Source: Microbacterium paraoxydans (GTDB lineage Bacteria; Actinomycetota; Actinomycetes; Actinomycetales; Microbacteriaceae). Taken from it: a stretch of 64,000 nt of DNA. Below, one piece after another: positions 34,488 to 43,949 of the stretch. The notes beneath the pieces were generated by a model, which was not told the origin of the DNA, searched no databases, and saw only the letters and a list, made by a program, of their open reading frames with translations. The first letter of the stretch is position 1. Every line of letters begins with the position of its first letter. Both the position numbers and the translations under genes were made by a program. Location of the stretch: positions 3,224,001-3,288,000 of the forward strand of contig NZ_CP064873.1 in assembly GCF_019056515.1 (NCBI RefSeq), in the 5' to 3' direction.

Positions 34488-35798
34488 TCAGGCGGCCGGA
34501 GGCAGATCCCGCCCCAGCGTCCGCGCCGCCTGACGGGCCATGCCCCACGCCACGTACTCGCCGGGCGGCGGCGCGTCGATCGGGATGTCGAGGATCAGCG
34601 GCGCGATCGCCCGCACCGCCGCCGACCGCGCACCGCCGCCGATGAGTATCCCGCGTTCCGCCGGCACCCGGAGGTCCCGGATGGCGTCGAGGCCGTAGCG
34701 CAGACCGCCGAGCACCCCTTCGAACGCCGCGCGGGCGAGGTTCTCCCGCGTCGTCGACCCGAGTGTCATGCCGAAGAGCGTCCCGGTCGCATCCGGGAGG
34801 TTCGGCGTGCGCTCTCCCTCGAAGTACGGTTCGAGCATCAGTCCGCCCGCGCCGGGCTCCGCGGCGAGGGCGAGTCGTCCGAGCCCATCGTGGTCGACGC
34901 CGAGAAGGGCCGCGACCACGTCGAGCACCCGGGCGGCGTTCACCGTGGCGACGAGGGGCAGATGGCCGCCGGCCGCATCCGCGAAGCCCGCCACGGTTCC
35001 GGTGGGATCGACCGTGCGGTGCGCACTCGTGGCGAAGACGGTGCCGCTCGTGCCGAGCGAGAGCACCACGTCGCCGACGCCCGCGCCCAGACCGAGCGCG
35101 GCGCCGGCGTTGTCCCCGGACCCGGGACCGACCGGGCGCCCCCGGGCGTCGTCGACGGCCGCGTCGTGCGCGAGCACCCGCGGCAGGATCGCATCCTGTC
35201 CGAGCGCCGCGCAGAACAGTTCGCGGTCGTACCCGGCATCGGTCCAGTACCCGGTGCCGGACGCCTCCGAGCGATCGGTGACGAGCTCTTCCAGCACGGC
35301 GCCGCGCTCGCTCTCCGGTCCGAAGCCGCGCAGCCGCCACGTGAGCCAGTCGTGCGGGAGCGCCACCGAGGCCACCCGGCGCGCGTTCGCGGGCTCGTGC
35401 TCCCGCAGCCAGCGCACCTTGGTGAGCGTGAAGGAGGGCACGGGCACGAGTCCCGTACGCGCGGCGAGAACCGCGGCACCGTGCTCGGCGATGAGCGCGG
35501 CGGCGGCGGCGGCCGAGCGCAGGTCATTCCACAGCAGAGCAGGCCGGACGACCCGGCCCTGTGCGTCCAGCGCGACCATTCCGTGCTGCTGACCGCTGAT
35601 CGCCCAGGCCTCCACGTCGTCGAAGCCGCCTGCGACTGCGATCGCCGCCTGCAGAGCACGCCACCACTCCTCGGGATCGACCTCGGTCCCCGGCGGGTGG
35701 GGAGCGCGACCCTCCCGGATCACCCGGCCGGAGACCGCATCGACGATGACGACCTTGCAGGACTGCGTCGAGGAGTCGATTCCCGCCACGAGTTCCAT
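34488..35798 (-). CDS. xylB: Xylulokinase-like FGGY kinase
   Basis: A 436-residue kinase: N-terminal [18 protein letters not shown], substrate block [11 protein letters not shown]...[10 protein letters not shown], catalytic Asp in [13 protein letters not shown] and C-terminal [24 protein letters not shown]. The SGQ-HG...LWND pattern is typical of xylulokinases, which make xylulose 5-phosphate. It is a separate transcription unit from the polyol operon and about 50 residues shorter than the other FGGY kinase there. Confidence 0.85.
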   Translation of the reverse strand: MELVAGIDSSTQSCKVVIVDAVSGRVIREGRAPHPPGTEVDPEEWWRALQAAIAVAGGFDDVEAWAISGQQHGMVALDAQGRVVRPALLWNDLRSAAAAAALIAEHGAAVLAARTGLVPVPSFTLTKVRWLREHEPANARRVASVALPHDWLTWRLRGFGPESERGAVLEELVTDRSEASGTGYWTDAGYDRELFCAALGQDAILPRVLAHDAAVDDARGRPVGPGSGDNAGAALGLGAGVGDVVLSLGTSGTVFATSAHRTVDPTGTVAGFADAAGGHLPLVATVNAARVLDVVAALLGVDHDGLGRLALAAEPGAGGLMLEPYFEGERTPNLPDATGTLFGMTLGSTTRENLARAAFEGVLGGLRYGLDAIRDLRVPAERGILIGGGARSAAVRAIAPLILDIPIDAPPPGEYVAWGMARQAARTLGRDLPPAA

Positions 35799-35870
35799 GG
35801 TGCGATCATCCCATGCCCGACCTCATCGCCCGTCGCGACGGCCGCGACCCGGATCCCGCTGCGGACCGGC

Positions 35871-36887
35871 TTACAGCCAGCCCTTGCGTTTGAAGGCCGC
35901 GTAGAGCCCGACCCCCATCGCGACCATGAGCAGCACCGCCATGGGGTACCCGAACACCCAGTGCAGCTCGGGCATGTGGTCGAAGTTCATGCCGTAGACC
36001 GTGCCGACGAGCGTCGGGGCGAAGAGGATCGCGGCCCAGCCGGAGATCTTCTTCACCTCGTCGTTCTGGCGGATGCTCAGCTCCGTCATCCGGCGCATCT
36101 CGTCGTTCTGGCGCCGCGCGACGATGGTCGACTCGACCGTGAGGGCGTTGTCGAGCACGGAGCGGAAGGTGGCCGCCTTGTCGCTCACGCGCAGGGTGTG
36201 GTCGAGCACGTCGCGCAGGTACCGTTGGAGCTCCTCGCTCACGCGGTACTTCTCGGAGCCGCGCAGCAGCGCCTCCAGCATGCCGGCCAGCGGCTGGGTC
36301 GCCCGCTGGAAGTCGATCACCTCGCGGCCGAGGTCGTAGATCCGCTGGGTCGCGTCGGCGTCCTCCTCGAAGAGCTGACCCTCGATCTCGTCGATGTCGT
36401 TCTCGAGACCGGCCAGGACCGGGGAGTACTCGTCGACCACCTCGTCGAGGATCGCGTAGAGCACCGCCTCGGGACCGTGGGCGAGCAGCGCCGGGTCGGC
36501 CTCGAGCCGCCGCCGCACGCGGCCGAGGTCGGGCGACTCCGCATGACGGATCGTCACGACGAAGTCCGGCCCGACCAGCACGTGCACCTCGCCGAACTCG
36601 ACCTCCTCGCGCTCGTCGAGGTAGCGCGCGGGCCGCAGCACCATGAACAGCACGTCGCCGTACCGCTCCAGCTTGGCGCGCTGATGGCCGGACAGGGCGT
36701 CCTCGACCACGAGCTCGTGGATGCCGAACTCGTCGGCGACGGCCCGGACCTCCTCCGCGCTCGGGCGGTAGAGGCCGATCCACCCCATCCCCCGCCGTTC
36801 ACGGATCCGCTCGAACGTCTCGTTCAAGCTGCGCGGGTTCTCGGCGCGCACTCCGTCCACGTAGATCGCGTTGTCGACGATCGCCAT
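35871..36887 (-). CDS. corA: CorA-family Mg2+/Co2+ transporter
   Basis: A 338-residue protein with a large cytoplasmic N-terminal domain, a long stalk helix (SVLDNALTVESTIVARRQNDEMRRMTELS) and two C-terminal helices. The signature is GMNFDHMPEL between them, and the tail ends FKRKGWL. It forms a pentameric channel for Mg2+ and sometimes Co2+ or Ni2+. The ATG at 36887 matches the family start (MAIVDNAIYVDG). It appears monocistronic. Confidence 0.93.
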   Translation of the reverse strand: MAIVDNAIYVDGVRAENPRSLNETFERIRERRGMGWIGLYRPSAEEVRAVADEFGIHELVVEDALSGHQRAKLERYGDVLFMVLRPARYLDEREEVEFGEVHVLVGPDFVVTIRHAESPDLGRVRRRLEADPALLAHGPEAVLYAILDEVVDEYSPVLAGLENDIDEIEGQLFEEDADATQRIYDLGREVIDFQRATQPLAGMLEALLRGSEKYRVSEELQRYLRDVLDHTLRVSDKAATFRSVLDNALTVESTIVARRQNDEMRRMTELSIRQNDEVKKISGWAAILFAPTLVGTVYGMNFDHMPELHWVFGYPMAVLLMVAMGVGLYAAFKRKGWL

Positions 36888-36913
36888 CCGGACCTCGCTC
36901 GCTCGGGCCGGGA

Positions 36914-38194
36914 TCACTCCGCCGGCGGAATGCAGGGAAGAGCCGCCTCCGCCGTCGCCGCGTGGTACTGCTCCGCGGTGAAGGGGAGACCGAACTCGGG
37001 TGCCGTCTCCCCGGACGCGGCCGGCGCCTTGGAGGCGATCGCCGCGAGCTCCCACGAGAGCTGCTGAGCGAACACCGCTCCGGCGGTGGAGTCGTTCAGC
37101 ACGACCGCGACCGTGAACCCCGTGGTCGGATCGGAGTAGGCCGCGGTCGCGTACCCGGGCGTCCACCCGTGCTGACCGATCATCGACCCGGCGATGTACG
37201 CTCCCCCGGTCGCCTGGTACCAGGTCGGCGCGTCCTCGGCCACGGGCAGCGGAGTGGCGAACCGGTCGGGATCGTCCTTCGTGCGCAGGGCCTGCGTGGC
37301 CTCGGCCTGGATGTAGCGACCGAGATCGGTGATGGTCGACACGGCCCCGGAGTCGGTGAAGCCGGTGCTCGACGACAGCGTGGTGATGTCGACGGGGGCG
37401 GCGCAGTCGTACCCGCCCTCGCCCTTGTTCATGTAGTGCCCCTCGAGCACGGGGCCGTCCGAGGGCGGCGCGGCGGCCGCGGGCGGAAGCGACGTCTCGG
37501 CCAGCTCGAGCGGCTCGGTGACGTACTCCGCGATGAGCTCACGCGCGCTCATCCCGGACGCGCGCTCGAGGGCGAGCCCGAGCAGGAGGTACCCGGCGTC
37601 GGAGTCGCGGAACGTCGTGTGCGGAGCCACGCGGGTGCGACCGAGGCCGTACCCGGCGAGCTCGAGCGGCGCCCACACACGGTCGGGGGTGTTCTTCCAC
37701 GCCGCCTTGACCGTCTTCTCCGAGGAGCCGGCTCCACTGGTCCCGTTGCAGAGGTCGAGCAGGGTGATGTCGTCCATGTCGGCGACGCCGGAGACGTACT
37801 CCGGCACCTTCGCGTCCAGCTCGACCGTGCCCTCGTCGGCGAGCGCGTAGAGCACGTCGCAGGTCATCAGGCGGGTCACGTCGGCGATGCGGAACGACAT
37901 GTCGGTGGAGAGCTCGCCGCCGTCCGCCTTGCTCTGCGTGCCCGTGGCGGCGACCCAGGTCCCGCTCCACGGCACCCAGACGCCGACGATCGCGCCGCTT
38001 GCACCGGAGGCCGCGATCGCGTTGTCGACGGCGCCCTGGAGCGCGGCGACGGTCTCGTCGGGCAGGGTCGCGTCGACCTGCTCGGGCGGCGTATAGCTGA
38101 AGGTCTCCTCAGAGGAGCATCCGGTGAGGACGAGACCGAGGACGGCCGCCGTGGCCGCTGCGGCGCGCCACCGGCGCGACGAGAGAAGCTGCAT
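36914..38194 (-). CDS. Beta-lactamase-fold lipoprotein lacking catalytic residues
   Basis: A 426-residue surface lipoprotein (lipobox LTGC26) with the class C beta-lactamase/D-alanyl-D-alanine carboxypeptidase fold. Where active members have S-x-x-K, it has D105-V-T-R108 (SFRIADVTRLMTC). The YSN motif in F-x-YSN-x-GY is D197-S-D199 (FRDSDAGYLLLG). Only the third motif region (QHGWTPGYATAAYS) looks normal. It therefore probably cannot form an acyl-enzyme and may bind peptidoglycan or a partner instead. Neighbours give no functional hint. Confidence 0.85.
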   Translation of the reverse strand: MQLLSSRRWRAAAATAAVLGLVLTGCSSEETFSYTPPEQVDATLPDETVAALQGAVDNAIAASGASGAIVGVWVPWSGTWVAATGTQSKADGGELSTDMSFRIADVTRLMTCDVLYALADEGTVELDAKVPEYVSGVADMDDITLLDLCNGTSGAGSSEKTVKAAWKNTPDRVWAPLELAGYGLGRTRVAPHTTFRDSDAGYLLLGLALERASGMSARELIAEYVTEPLELAETSLPPAAAAPPSDGPVLEGHYMNKGEGGYDCAAPVDITTLSSSTGFTDSGAVSTITDLGRYIQAEATQALRTKDDPDRFATPLPVAEDAPTWYQATGGAYIAGSMIGQHGWTPGYATAAYSDPTTGFTVAVVLNDSTAGAVFAQQLSWELAAIASKAPAASGETAPEFGLPFTAEQYHAATAEAALPCIPPAE

Positions 38195-38279
38195 GTGTGG
38201 GAACCCCCGAAGACGTGTCTCCTGAGTCTAGAGCGCGGATGCTGAAAGTCGGCCCCGCGAGCCGTCGTAGGGTGTCCCT

Positions 38280-38594
38280 GTGCCCCATGACTTCGCTGCC
38301 GACGTGATCGCCGCCGTCCTCCGCCACATGAACGACGACCACACCGACGACAACCTGCTCATCGCCCGCGCCTTCTCCGCACCGCCCGTGGACGACGTCG
38401 ACGGCGCCGTGATGACGGGCTTCGACGGGGAGGCCGGACGGTGGGAGGTCTCGCGTGGCGGCGCGACGTCGGAGCTCCGGGTGCCGTGGCCGGGCGGTCC
38501 CATCACCGAGCGCCGGGAGGTCCGCCGGGAGATCGTGGCGCTGTACGACGACGCCTGCGCCCGCCTCGGCGTGGAGCCCCGACCTCACGACTGA
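38280..38594 (+). CDS. DUF2470 domain protein
   Basis: A 104-residue protein starting at GTG (VPHDFAADVIAAVLRHMNDDHTDDNLLIARAF). The HMNDDH motif and the C-terminal RREVRREIVALYDDAC match DUF2470, a domain often found next to or fused with heme- or flavin-handling enzymes. It lies 56 nt before a heme oxygenase gene in the same direction. A role in heme-iron recovery is likely, but unproven. Confidence 0.82.
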   Translation: MPHDFAADVIAAVLRHMNDDHTDDNLLIARAFSAPPVDDVDGAVMTGFDGEAGRWEVSRGGATSELRVPWPGGPITERREVRREIVALYDDACARLGVEPRPHD

Positions 38595-38621
38595 CCGCCG
38601 GCGGCGCCCCGGGCTTCCCTC

Positions 38622-38640
38622 CGAGGTTAGGCTGCCCTTA
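38622..38640. promoter_or_regulatory. DtxR/IdeR-like iron box before the heme oxygenase gene
   Basis: The 19 bp CGAGGTTAGGCTGCCCTTA match 14 of 19 positions of the recalled IdeR/DtxR consensus TTAGGTTAGGCTAACCTAA, including an unbroken AGGTTAGGCT. It ends 10 nt before the heme oxygenase ATG, where binding would block transcription. Repression by iron-loaded DtxR/IdeR is the natural reading. Confidence 0.6.
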
Positions 38641-38650
38641 CACTGAAGCC

Positions 38651-39298
38651 ATGCCCGAGATCCTCTCCTTCTCCGCCGCCCTCCGGGAGCGCTCCTCCGG
38701 TTCGCATTCCCGCAGCGAGACGGCGGGCTTCATGTCCGATCTCCTCAAGGGCGAGGGGTCGCGCGAGGACTACATCGCGCTCGTCGCGCAGCACTACTTC
38801 ATCTACGACGCGCTCGAGGGCGCCGGCGAGCGGATGCGCCAGGACCCGGTGGCGTCGGTGTTCCTGAGCGACAAGCTCACGCGCCTCCCCGCGCTCGAGG
38901 CCGACCTCGCCTTCCTCCTCGGACCAGAGTGGCGCGAGCGGATCGCCCCGCTGCCCACCACGCAGCGCTACGTCGAGCGCATCCGTCAGGTCGGCGCGAC
39001 GTGGGCGGGCGGTTTCGTCGCCCACCACTACACCCGCTACCTCGGCGACCTCTCCGGCGGCATCTTCATCGGCCGGGTGATGGCGCGGCGCTTCGGCTTC
39101 GAGACGAACGGCATCGGCTTCTACCTCTTCGACGACATCGCCGACCCCTCCGCCTTCAAGGACGTGTATCGCGAGCAGCTCGACGCCGCTCCGTGGGACG
39201 AGGCCGAGCGCGAGCGCGTCATCGACGAGGTGCTCCTCGCGTACCGCTTCAACACCGAGCTGTTCGAAGACCTCGACCGCGCCCGCGCCGCCGCCTGA
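38651..39298 (+). CDS. hmuO: Heme oxygenase (biliverdin-producing)
   Basis: A 215-residue enzyme that opens heme to biliverdin, CO and Fe2+. The heme-ligand region is SGSHSRSE near residue 19 (proximal His), and the distal helix is TRYLGDLSGGIFIGRVMAR with the conserved GDLSGG. It matches HmuO-type actinobacterial enzymes in length. The iron box and the DUF2470 gene just upstream place it in iron acquisition from heme. Confidence 0.93.
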   Translation: MPEILSFSAALRERSSGSHSRSETAGFMSDLLKGEGSREDYIALVAQHYFIYDALEGAGERMRQDPVASVFLSDKLTRLPALEADLAFLLGPEWRERIAPLPTTQRYVERIRQVGATWAGGFVAHHYTRYLGDLSGGIFIGRVMARRFGFETNGIGFYLFDDIADPSAFKDVYREQLDAAPWDEAERERVIDEVLLAYRFNTELFEDLDRARAAA

Positions 39299-39312
39299 CC
39301 CGGCGGTCGCCG

Positions 39313-40710
39313 TCAGGTCCGCGGCAGCTCGGGCGTCGAGGCGGCGAGCCACGCATCGCGCATGAACCGCCGCACGTCCTCGTCCACGCGGATGTCGCTC
39401 GGCCGCAGGGGTCGGGAGAGGTAGAGGCCGTCCAGCGACGTGAGACGGCTGAGGGCGACGTAGGTCTGCCCCGGCGCGAACGCCCCGGAGCCCAGGTCGA
39501 TCACGGCCCGGTCGTAGGTCTTGCCCTGCGACTTGTGGATCGTCACGGCCCAGGCCAGGCGCAACGGGAACTGGGTGAACTCGGCCACGACGTCCCGGGA
39601 GAGCTTCTTCGTGTTCGGGTCGTAGGCGTACCGGAACCGCTCCCAGACGGCCGGCTCGACGTCGACCTCCTCGCCGTCGATCTCCACGCGCACGGTCCCG
39701 CCGAGGATGCGGGTCACCGTCCCGATGGTGCCGTTGACCCAGCGCGGCGGCTCTCCGGTCATCGCGGTGTCGTTGCGCAGGAACATCACCTGCGCCCCCA
39801 CCTTGAGCTTGAGCTCGGACTCGGCGGGGAGGGAGGCCTCTCCGCGTCCGAAGTCGCCGCTGACCTCCGCCCGTGCGGTCTGCTCCTTGCCGGGGAGCGC
39901 GGCCAGATGCCGGCTGTTGATGCTGTTCACGATGTCGTTGCGGGTGGCGAGGGTGATCATCGGCACCTCGCCCGGCTCGGGGTCCGGAGGGGTGCGCGCG
40001 CCCTGGGCGTTGAGGATCCCGGCGATCTCCGCCGTCACCCGGCCGTAGCGGACCGCGTTGAGCATGGACTTGAAGCCGTCGTCCGACTGGCGGTGGATCT
40101 GCACGAGCTCCCGCACGTGCAGCTCCGCCCGGGTGTCCACCTCGAACAGCGCCCCCTGGGTCCCTGAGCCTGTCGAAGGGCCCGCCCACACCTTCGCGTC
40201 GAAGAACCAGAACGACCGGTAGTGATCCTTCACGTACCGGGCCTCGTCCCCGCGCGGGGGGACGGGGGCGAGCTGGTACGGGTCGCCGAACATGACGATC
40301 TGCACGCCGCCGAAGGGCTCGCCCCGTCGGCCCCTGGCCTGCCGGAGGGAGCGGTCGATGGCGTCCATGAGGTCGGCGTTGACCATGGAGATCTCGTCGA
40401 TGACGAGGGTCTCGATCGCGTTGAGGATGCGGCGGGTCGCATCGTTCTGGTCGACGTCCCCGTCCCCGATCAGCCCGATCGGCAGCCGGAAGAGAGAGTG
40501 GATCGTCTGCCCCTCGACGTTCAGGGCCGCGACGCCGGTGGGGGCGCAGATCGCGATCTGCTTCTTCGTGTTCCAGGCGAAATGCTGCAGCAGCGTGGAC
40601 TTGCCGGTGCCCGCGCGTCCCGTGATGAAGACGTGCTCCCTGGTGTCCTCGATGAGCCGGAACAACTCCTGCTGCTCCTCGGACAGGGCGGGAAGGGACA
40701 CGGTTCTCAC
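39313..40710 (-). CDS. Pif1-like ATP-dependent helicase with an in-frame repeat insertion
   Basis: A 465-residue superfamily 1 DNA helicase. Visible are Walker A GRAGTGKST (31-39), motif II VIDEISM (103-109), FGDPYQLAPV (141-150), EIHRQ-like VQIHRQSDD and C-terminal AWAVTIHKSQGKTYDRAVIDLG plus TYVALSRLTSLDGLYLSRPL. Pif1-type helicases unwind DNA and resolve secondary structures. Residues about 177-186 (GPSTGSGTQG) are encoded by a palindromic repeat at 40158-40183 and sit in a surface loop between KVWA and LFEVD, where relatives have only a few residues. The frame is kept, so the protein is probably functional. Confidence 0.9.
   Translation of the reverse strand: MRTVSLPALSEEQQELFRLIEDTREHVFITGRAGTGKSTLLQHFAWNTKKQIAICAPTGVAALNVEGQTIHSLFRLPIGLIGDGDVDQNDATRRILNAIETLVIDEISMVNADLMDAIDRSLRQARGRRGEPFGGVQIVMFGDPYQLAPVPPRGDEARYVKDHYRSFWFFDAKVWAGPSTGSGTQGALFEVDTRAELHVRELVQIHRQSDDGFKSMLNAVRYGRVTAEIAGILNAQGARTPPDPEPGEVPMITLATRNDIVNSINSRHLAALPGKEQTARAEVSGDFGRGEASLPAESELKLKVGAQVMFLRNDTAMTGEPPRWVNGTIGTVTRILGGTVRVEIDGEEVDVEPAVWERFRYAYDPNTKKLSRDVVAEFTQFPLRLAWAVTIHKSQGKTYDRAVIDLGSGAFAPGQTYVALSRLTSLDGLYLSRPLRPSDIRVDEDVRRFMRDAWLAASTPELPRT
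40158..40183. repeat. CCCTGAGCCTGTCGAAGGG-type palindromic repeat inside the helicase gene
   Basis: The element carries the core TCCCTGAGCCTGTCGAAGGG flanked by GGG and CCC. I recall this word as a frequent dispersed repeat in high-GC bacterial genomes. A decayed copy occurs at 52148-52171. Here it lies within a coding region and adds about ten residues. Confidence 0.7.
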
Positions 40711-40818
40711 AGGGCTGGCGGGGCGGACACGGGACGCTCCCCCATGGTACGTGCCCCGTCCGGTGGGGGCTCGCCGACGCTCGGCGTCCCCTCAGGACGC
40801 CCTCCTAGACTGACCGGC

Positions 40819-41889
40819 ATGGAGCGGGCCGGGACGCGCGCGCCCCGGCGGTCGCGCCTGGGCGCCGATCTGGCGATCCTCGGGCTCATCGGCGTCCTCC
40901 TGCTGGCCGCGATCGGTGCCGGGGGTGCGACCCTCTACCGGCAGTTCTACGGTCCGTCGGCCTTCGTGGTCCGCTATCTCGATCTGCTCGCCGAGGGGCG
41001 CGCGGCCGACGCCCTCCGGGTCCCCGGCGTCGCGATCGATCGGGAGACCCTCGACGAGGCCGGGATCGACCCCGCCGCATCCGAGGCGATGCTGCGCCGC
41101 TCCGCCCTCGGCCCGCTCACCGACATCGAGGTCGAGTCGGAGGAGACCTCCGGCGACGACACCGCTGTCACGGTCAGCTACCGGGCGGGTGGCCATTCCG
41201 GGACGACCACCTTCCACGTCACGCAGGACGGCTGGGCGGGGGTCACCCCGAACTGGCGCTTCACGACGAGCCCCCTGGCGGTGGTCGAGCTCACCGTGCG
41301 CGGCTCCGACAGCTTCGCCGTGAACGGCTTCGAGGTCGACCGTCGCCAGGTCTCCGCCGCCGGCGCCGCCGCCGCTCCGCTCGAGCCGCTGCCCCTGCTG
41401 GTCTTCACCCCCGGCGTCTACTCCGTCACCGTGGACACCGCGATCTCGGAGTCGTCCGGCCACGGCGTCCTCGCCGACAAGCCGCTCGCCGTGACCCCGT
41501 TGGACGTGCAGTCGGAGCCGACGGAGGAGTTCGTCGAGGTCGTCCAGGAGCGCGTCGAGGAGTTCCTCACCGGCTGCACCACGCAGGAGGTGCTCCAGCC
41601 CACGGCCTGCCCGTTCGGGCTCCGCGTCGAGAACCGGATCGCGTCGCCCCCGAAGTGGTCGATCGCCCAGCAGCCCGAGATCATGGTCGCGCCCTCCGAC
41701 GACGGCCACTGGCAGATCCCGCCCACGACCGCCGTGGCGCACGTCGAGGTCGAGATCCAGTCGCTGTTCGACGGCTCCGTCGAGCCGGTCTCCGAAGACG
41801 TGCCGTTCCGCGTGAACGGATCGATCGCGATCCTCCCCGACGGCTCCGCCTCGATCCGCGTCGGATCGCCGGACGACCTCGGGCAGTGA
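40819..41889 (+). CDS. Membrane-anchored protein with extracytoplasmic domain, unknown function
   Basis: A 356-residue protein. A basic N-terminus leads into one helix (LAILGLIGVLLLAAIGAGGATLY, about 19-41), followed by an extracytoplasmic region. Residues about 45-140 resemble DUF4878/NTF2-like lumazine-type sensor domains (FVVRYLDLLAEGRAADALRV...VTVSYRAGGHSGTTTFHVTQDGW). Two cysteines (GCTTQEV...TACPFG) could form a disulfide. No enzyme motif is seen. The ATG at 40819 is the only sensible start because upstream frame lies over the helicase promoter. Convergent with the CopD-CtaG gene. Confidence 0.78.
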   Translation: MERAGTRAPRRSRLGADLAILGLIGVLLLAAIGAGGATLYRQFYGPSAFVVRYLDLLAEGRAADALRVPGVAIDRETLDEAGIDPAASEAMLRRSALGPLTDIEVESEETSGDDTAVTVSYRAGGHSGTTTFHVTQDGWAGVTPNWRFTTSPLAVVELTVRGSDSFAVNGFEVDRRQVSAAGAAAAPLEPLPLLVFTPGVYSVTVDTAISESSGHGVLADKPLAVTPLDVQSEPTEEFVEVVQERVEEFLTGCTTQEVLQPTACPFGLRVENRIASPPKWSIAQQPEIMVAPSDDGHWQIPPTTAVAHVEVEIQSLFDGSVEPVSEDVPFRVNGSIAILPDGSASIRVGSPDDLGQ

Positions 41890-41899
41890 AGCCGTCGCG

Positions 41900-43912
41900 T
41901 CAGCGGCGCTGACGCTCCGCGGCGCGCTGGTCGCGGGCCGCGAGATCGGCCAGCCGGGCGTTGTACTCCTCCAGCTCGGCGTCGCCCGTGCGGTCGGCGT
42001 GCCGATCGCGACGGCGCTGGAGCTTGGTGTCGCTCCGGCTCCACTGGATCGCGACCGTGATGGCCAGGATGAGCGTGGGGATCTCCCCGATCGACCACGC
42101 GATGCCGCCGCCCACGTACTGGTCGGTCATCGGGTCGGCACCCCAGTCGCGGCCCATCGCGCCGAACCAGTCCGCGACCATCAGCCCTTCCTGCATCATG
42201 ATCGCCATGCCGAAGAACGCGTGCATCGCCATCACCGCGATGAGCGTGATGAGCCGGCCGGGGTACGGCAGGCGGTACGGCACGGGGTCGGCGCCGATCA
42301 GGCTCATCACGAACAGGTAGCCCGAGATCAGGAAGTGGATGACCATCCACTCGTGCCCGAGGTGCTCGTACATCGACCAGCGCACGAGGTCGGTGAAGTA
42401 GAACGCCCAGAGCGACAGGATGAAGATCGCCGCCGCCACGATGGGGTGCGTGACGACCCGCGCGAACGGCGAGTGCACGGCCCACATGATCCACTCCCTG
42501 CCGCCGCGCGTGCCGTCGTCGCGCTTGTGGATGGCGCGCAGGGCGAGGGTGATCGGCGCCCCGGAGACCAGCAGCAGCGGGATCGCCATCGAGAGCATCA
42601 TGTGCCCGAGCATGTGCACGCTGAAGAGGTACTCCTGGTAGGCGTTGATGGGGCCACCCGTGACCCACACCAGCAGCAGCAGGCCGAGCACCCAGAAGAC
42701 GGTGCGGTGGATCGGCCAGCGGTCGCCGCGGAGCCGGAGCCGGCGCACGCCCGCGAGATAGAGGAAGAGTCCGAAACCCGCCGCGACGAGCCACAGCACG
42801 TCGATGTCCCACGCCGTGAACCAGCGCTCCAGGGTGAGCTCGGGCGGCAGCAGCGATCCGGTGAGGATCTGCGCCGGGGTCTGCGCGAACGCCGCGACCT
42901 CGCCGGTGGGCGGGGGCGTGCGCGCGAGCGCGGCCGCGGCGCCGGAGGCGAGTCCCATCAGCGCCACCTCACCGAGGACGAGCGCCCAGAACCACCGGGA
43001 CGCGCGGTCCCCGCTCAGCTTCGGGATCAGACGCGTGCGGTACCAGGCGCCGAGCAGCCCCATCCCGACGAGCAGAGCGGCCTTGACGACGACGATGAGT
43101 CCGTAGGGGGTGGTCCACACGGCCTCCCAGCTCCCGACGGCGACGATGGAGCGGGTGAAGCCGGAGACGGCGACGACCGCGAAGGCCGCGATCGCGAGGG
43201 AGGAGTACCGGCCGACGAGCGTGCGCAGATCGAGGCCCTGCTGCCCGCGGAGGAGCACGAGGAGGAGCAGTCCGCCCAGCCACACCGCCGCGCCGATCGT
43301 GTGCAGGAGGATGGAGTTGACGGCCATGTTGTGTCCGTCGAGGTCGCCGGCGTGTCCCTGCGTGGCGAGCGGCAGGAACGACACCGCGGCCAGCAGGGCG
43401 GTGAGCAGCGTGGGCGTCCAGGTGCGCCAGGCGAACGCGAGCACCGTGATGACCGCACCGAGGATGGTCGTGATCAACCACGACTGCCCCAGCGGGAGCT
43501 CCAGCAGGAAGCGCCCGAGCTGCGAGCCGAACTCGCGCTCGATGCTGAGCTGCGGGTTGAAGGCCGCCATGAAGGAGAAGAAGCCGGCGAGACCCGCGGA
43601 GACGGTGAAGACGGCGGCGCCGACCGAGGCGATGTTGAGGGCCGTGTCGAACGTGCGCTCTCCCGCTCGCAGTCCGAACAGGGCCAGCACGAGCGATCCG
43701 AGCATGAGCGCACCGGCGAGGTTCATGACGAGCTTCGCGAGCGGTGTGCCCCACAGCACCACGGGTCCGGGGTCCTGCAGCAGCGGCGGGTTCGCCCCTC
43801 CCCCGACGAGCAGCGCCCAGACGAGGGCGACGCCGGCGGCGGCGAGGAGGATGACGAGGCCGGCGAGACGGTACGCCGACGTCGAGCGCGGCGTCTCGGT
43901 GCGGGAACTCAC
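41900..43912 (-). CDS. CopD-CtaG fusion: copper import/cytochrome oxidase assembly membrane protein
   Basis: A 670-residue, many-helix protein. The N-terminal half (about 1-320) is CopD-like (LLHTIGAAVWLGGLLLLVLL...VSGFTRSIVAVGSW...YGLIVVVKAALLVGMGLLGAWYR). The C-terminal half (about 350-640) is the actinobacterial CtaG/Caa3 assembly family (WDIDVLWLVAAGFGLFLYLAGV; SVHMLGHMMLSMAIPLLLVSGAPITLALRA; HFLISGYLFVMSLIG). His-Met clusters (HMLGHMML, MAMHAFFGMAIMM) are likely Cu(I) ligands. The fusion is known in actinobacteria and serves copper delivery to cytochrome c oxidase. Confidence 0.9.
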   Translation of the reverse strand: MSSRTETPRSTSAYRLAGLVILLAAAGVALVWALLVGGGANPPLLQDPGPVVLWGTPLAKLVMNLAGALMLGSLVLALFGLRAGERTFDTALNIASVGAAVFTVSAGLAGFFSFMAAFNPQLSIEREFGSQLGRFLLELPLGQSWLITTILGAVITVLAFAWRTWTPTLLTALLAAVSFLPLATQGHAGDLDGHNMAVNSILLHTIGAAVWLGGLLLLVLLRGQQGLDLRTLVGRYSSLAIAAFAVVAVSGFTRSIVAVGSWEAVWTTPYGLIVVVKAALLVGMGLLGAWYRTRLIPKLSGDRASRWFWALVLGEVALMGLASGAAAALARTPPPTGEVAAFAQTPAQILTGSLLPPELTLERWFTAWDIDVLWLVAAGFGLFLYLAGVRRLRLRGDRWPIHRTVFWVLGLLLLVWVTGGPINAYQEYLFSVHMLGHMMLSMAIPLLLVSGAPITLALRAIHKRDDGTRGGREWIMWAVHSPFARVVTHPIVAAAIFILSLWAFYFTDLVRWSMYEHLGHEWMVIHFLISGYLFVMSLIGADPVPYRLPYPGRLITLIAVMAMHAFFGMAIMMQEGLMVADWFGAMGRDWGADPMTDQYVGGGIAWSIGEIPTLILAITVAIQWSRSDTKLQRRRDRHADRTGDAELEEYNARLADLAARDQRAAERQRR

Positions 43913-43949
43913 CCCTCCAGCCTAGGCGCGCGCAGCAGGGAGGATGCAC

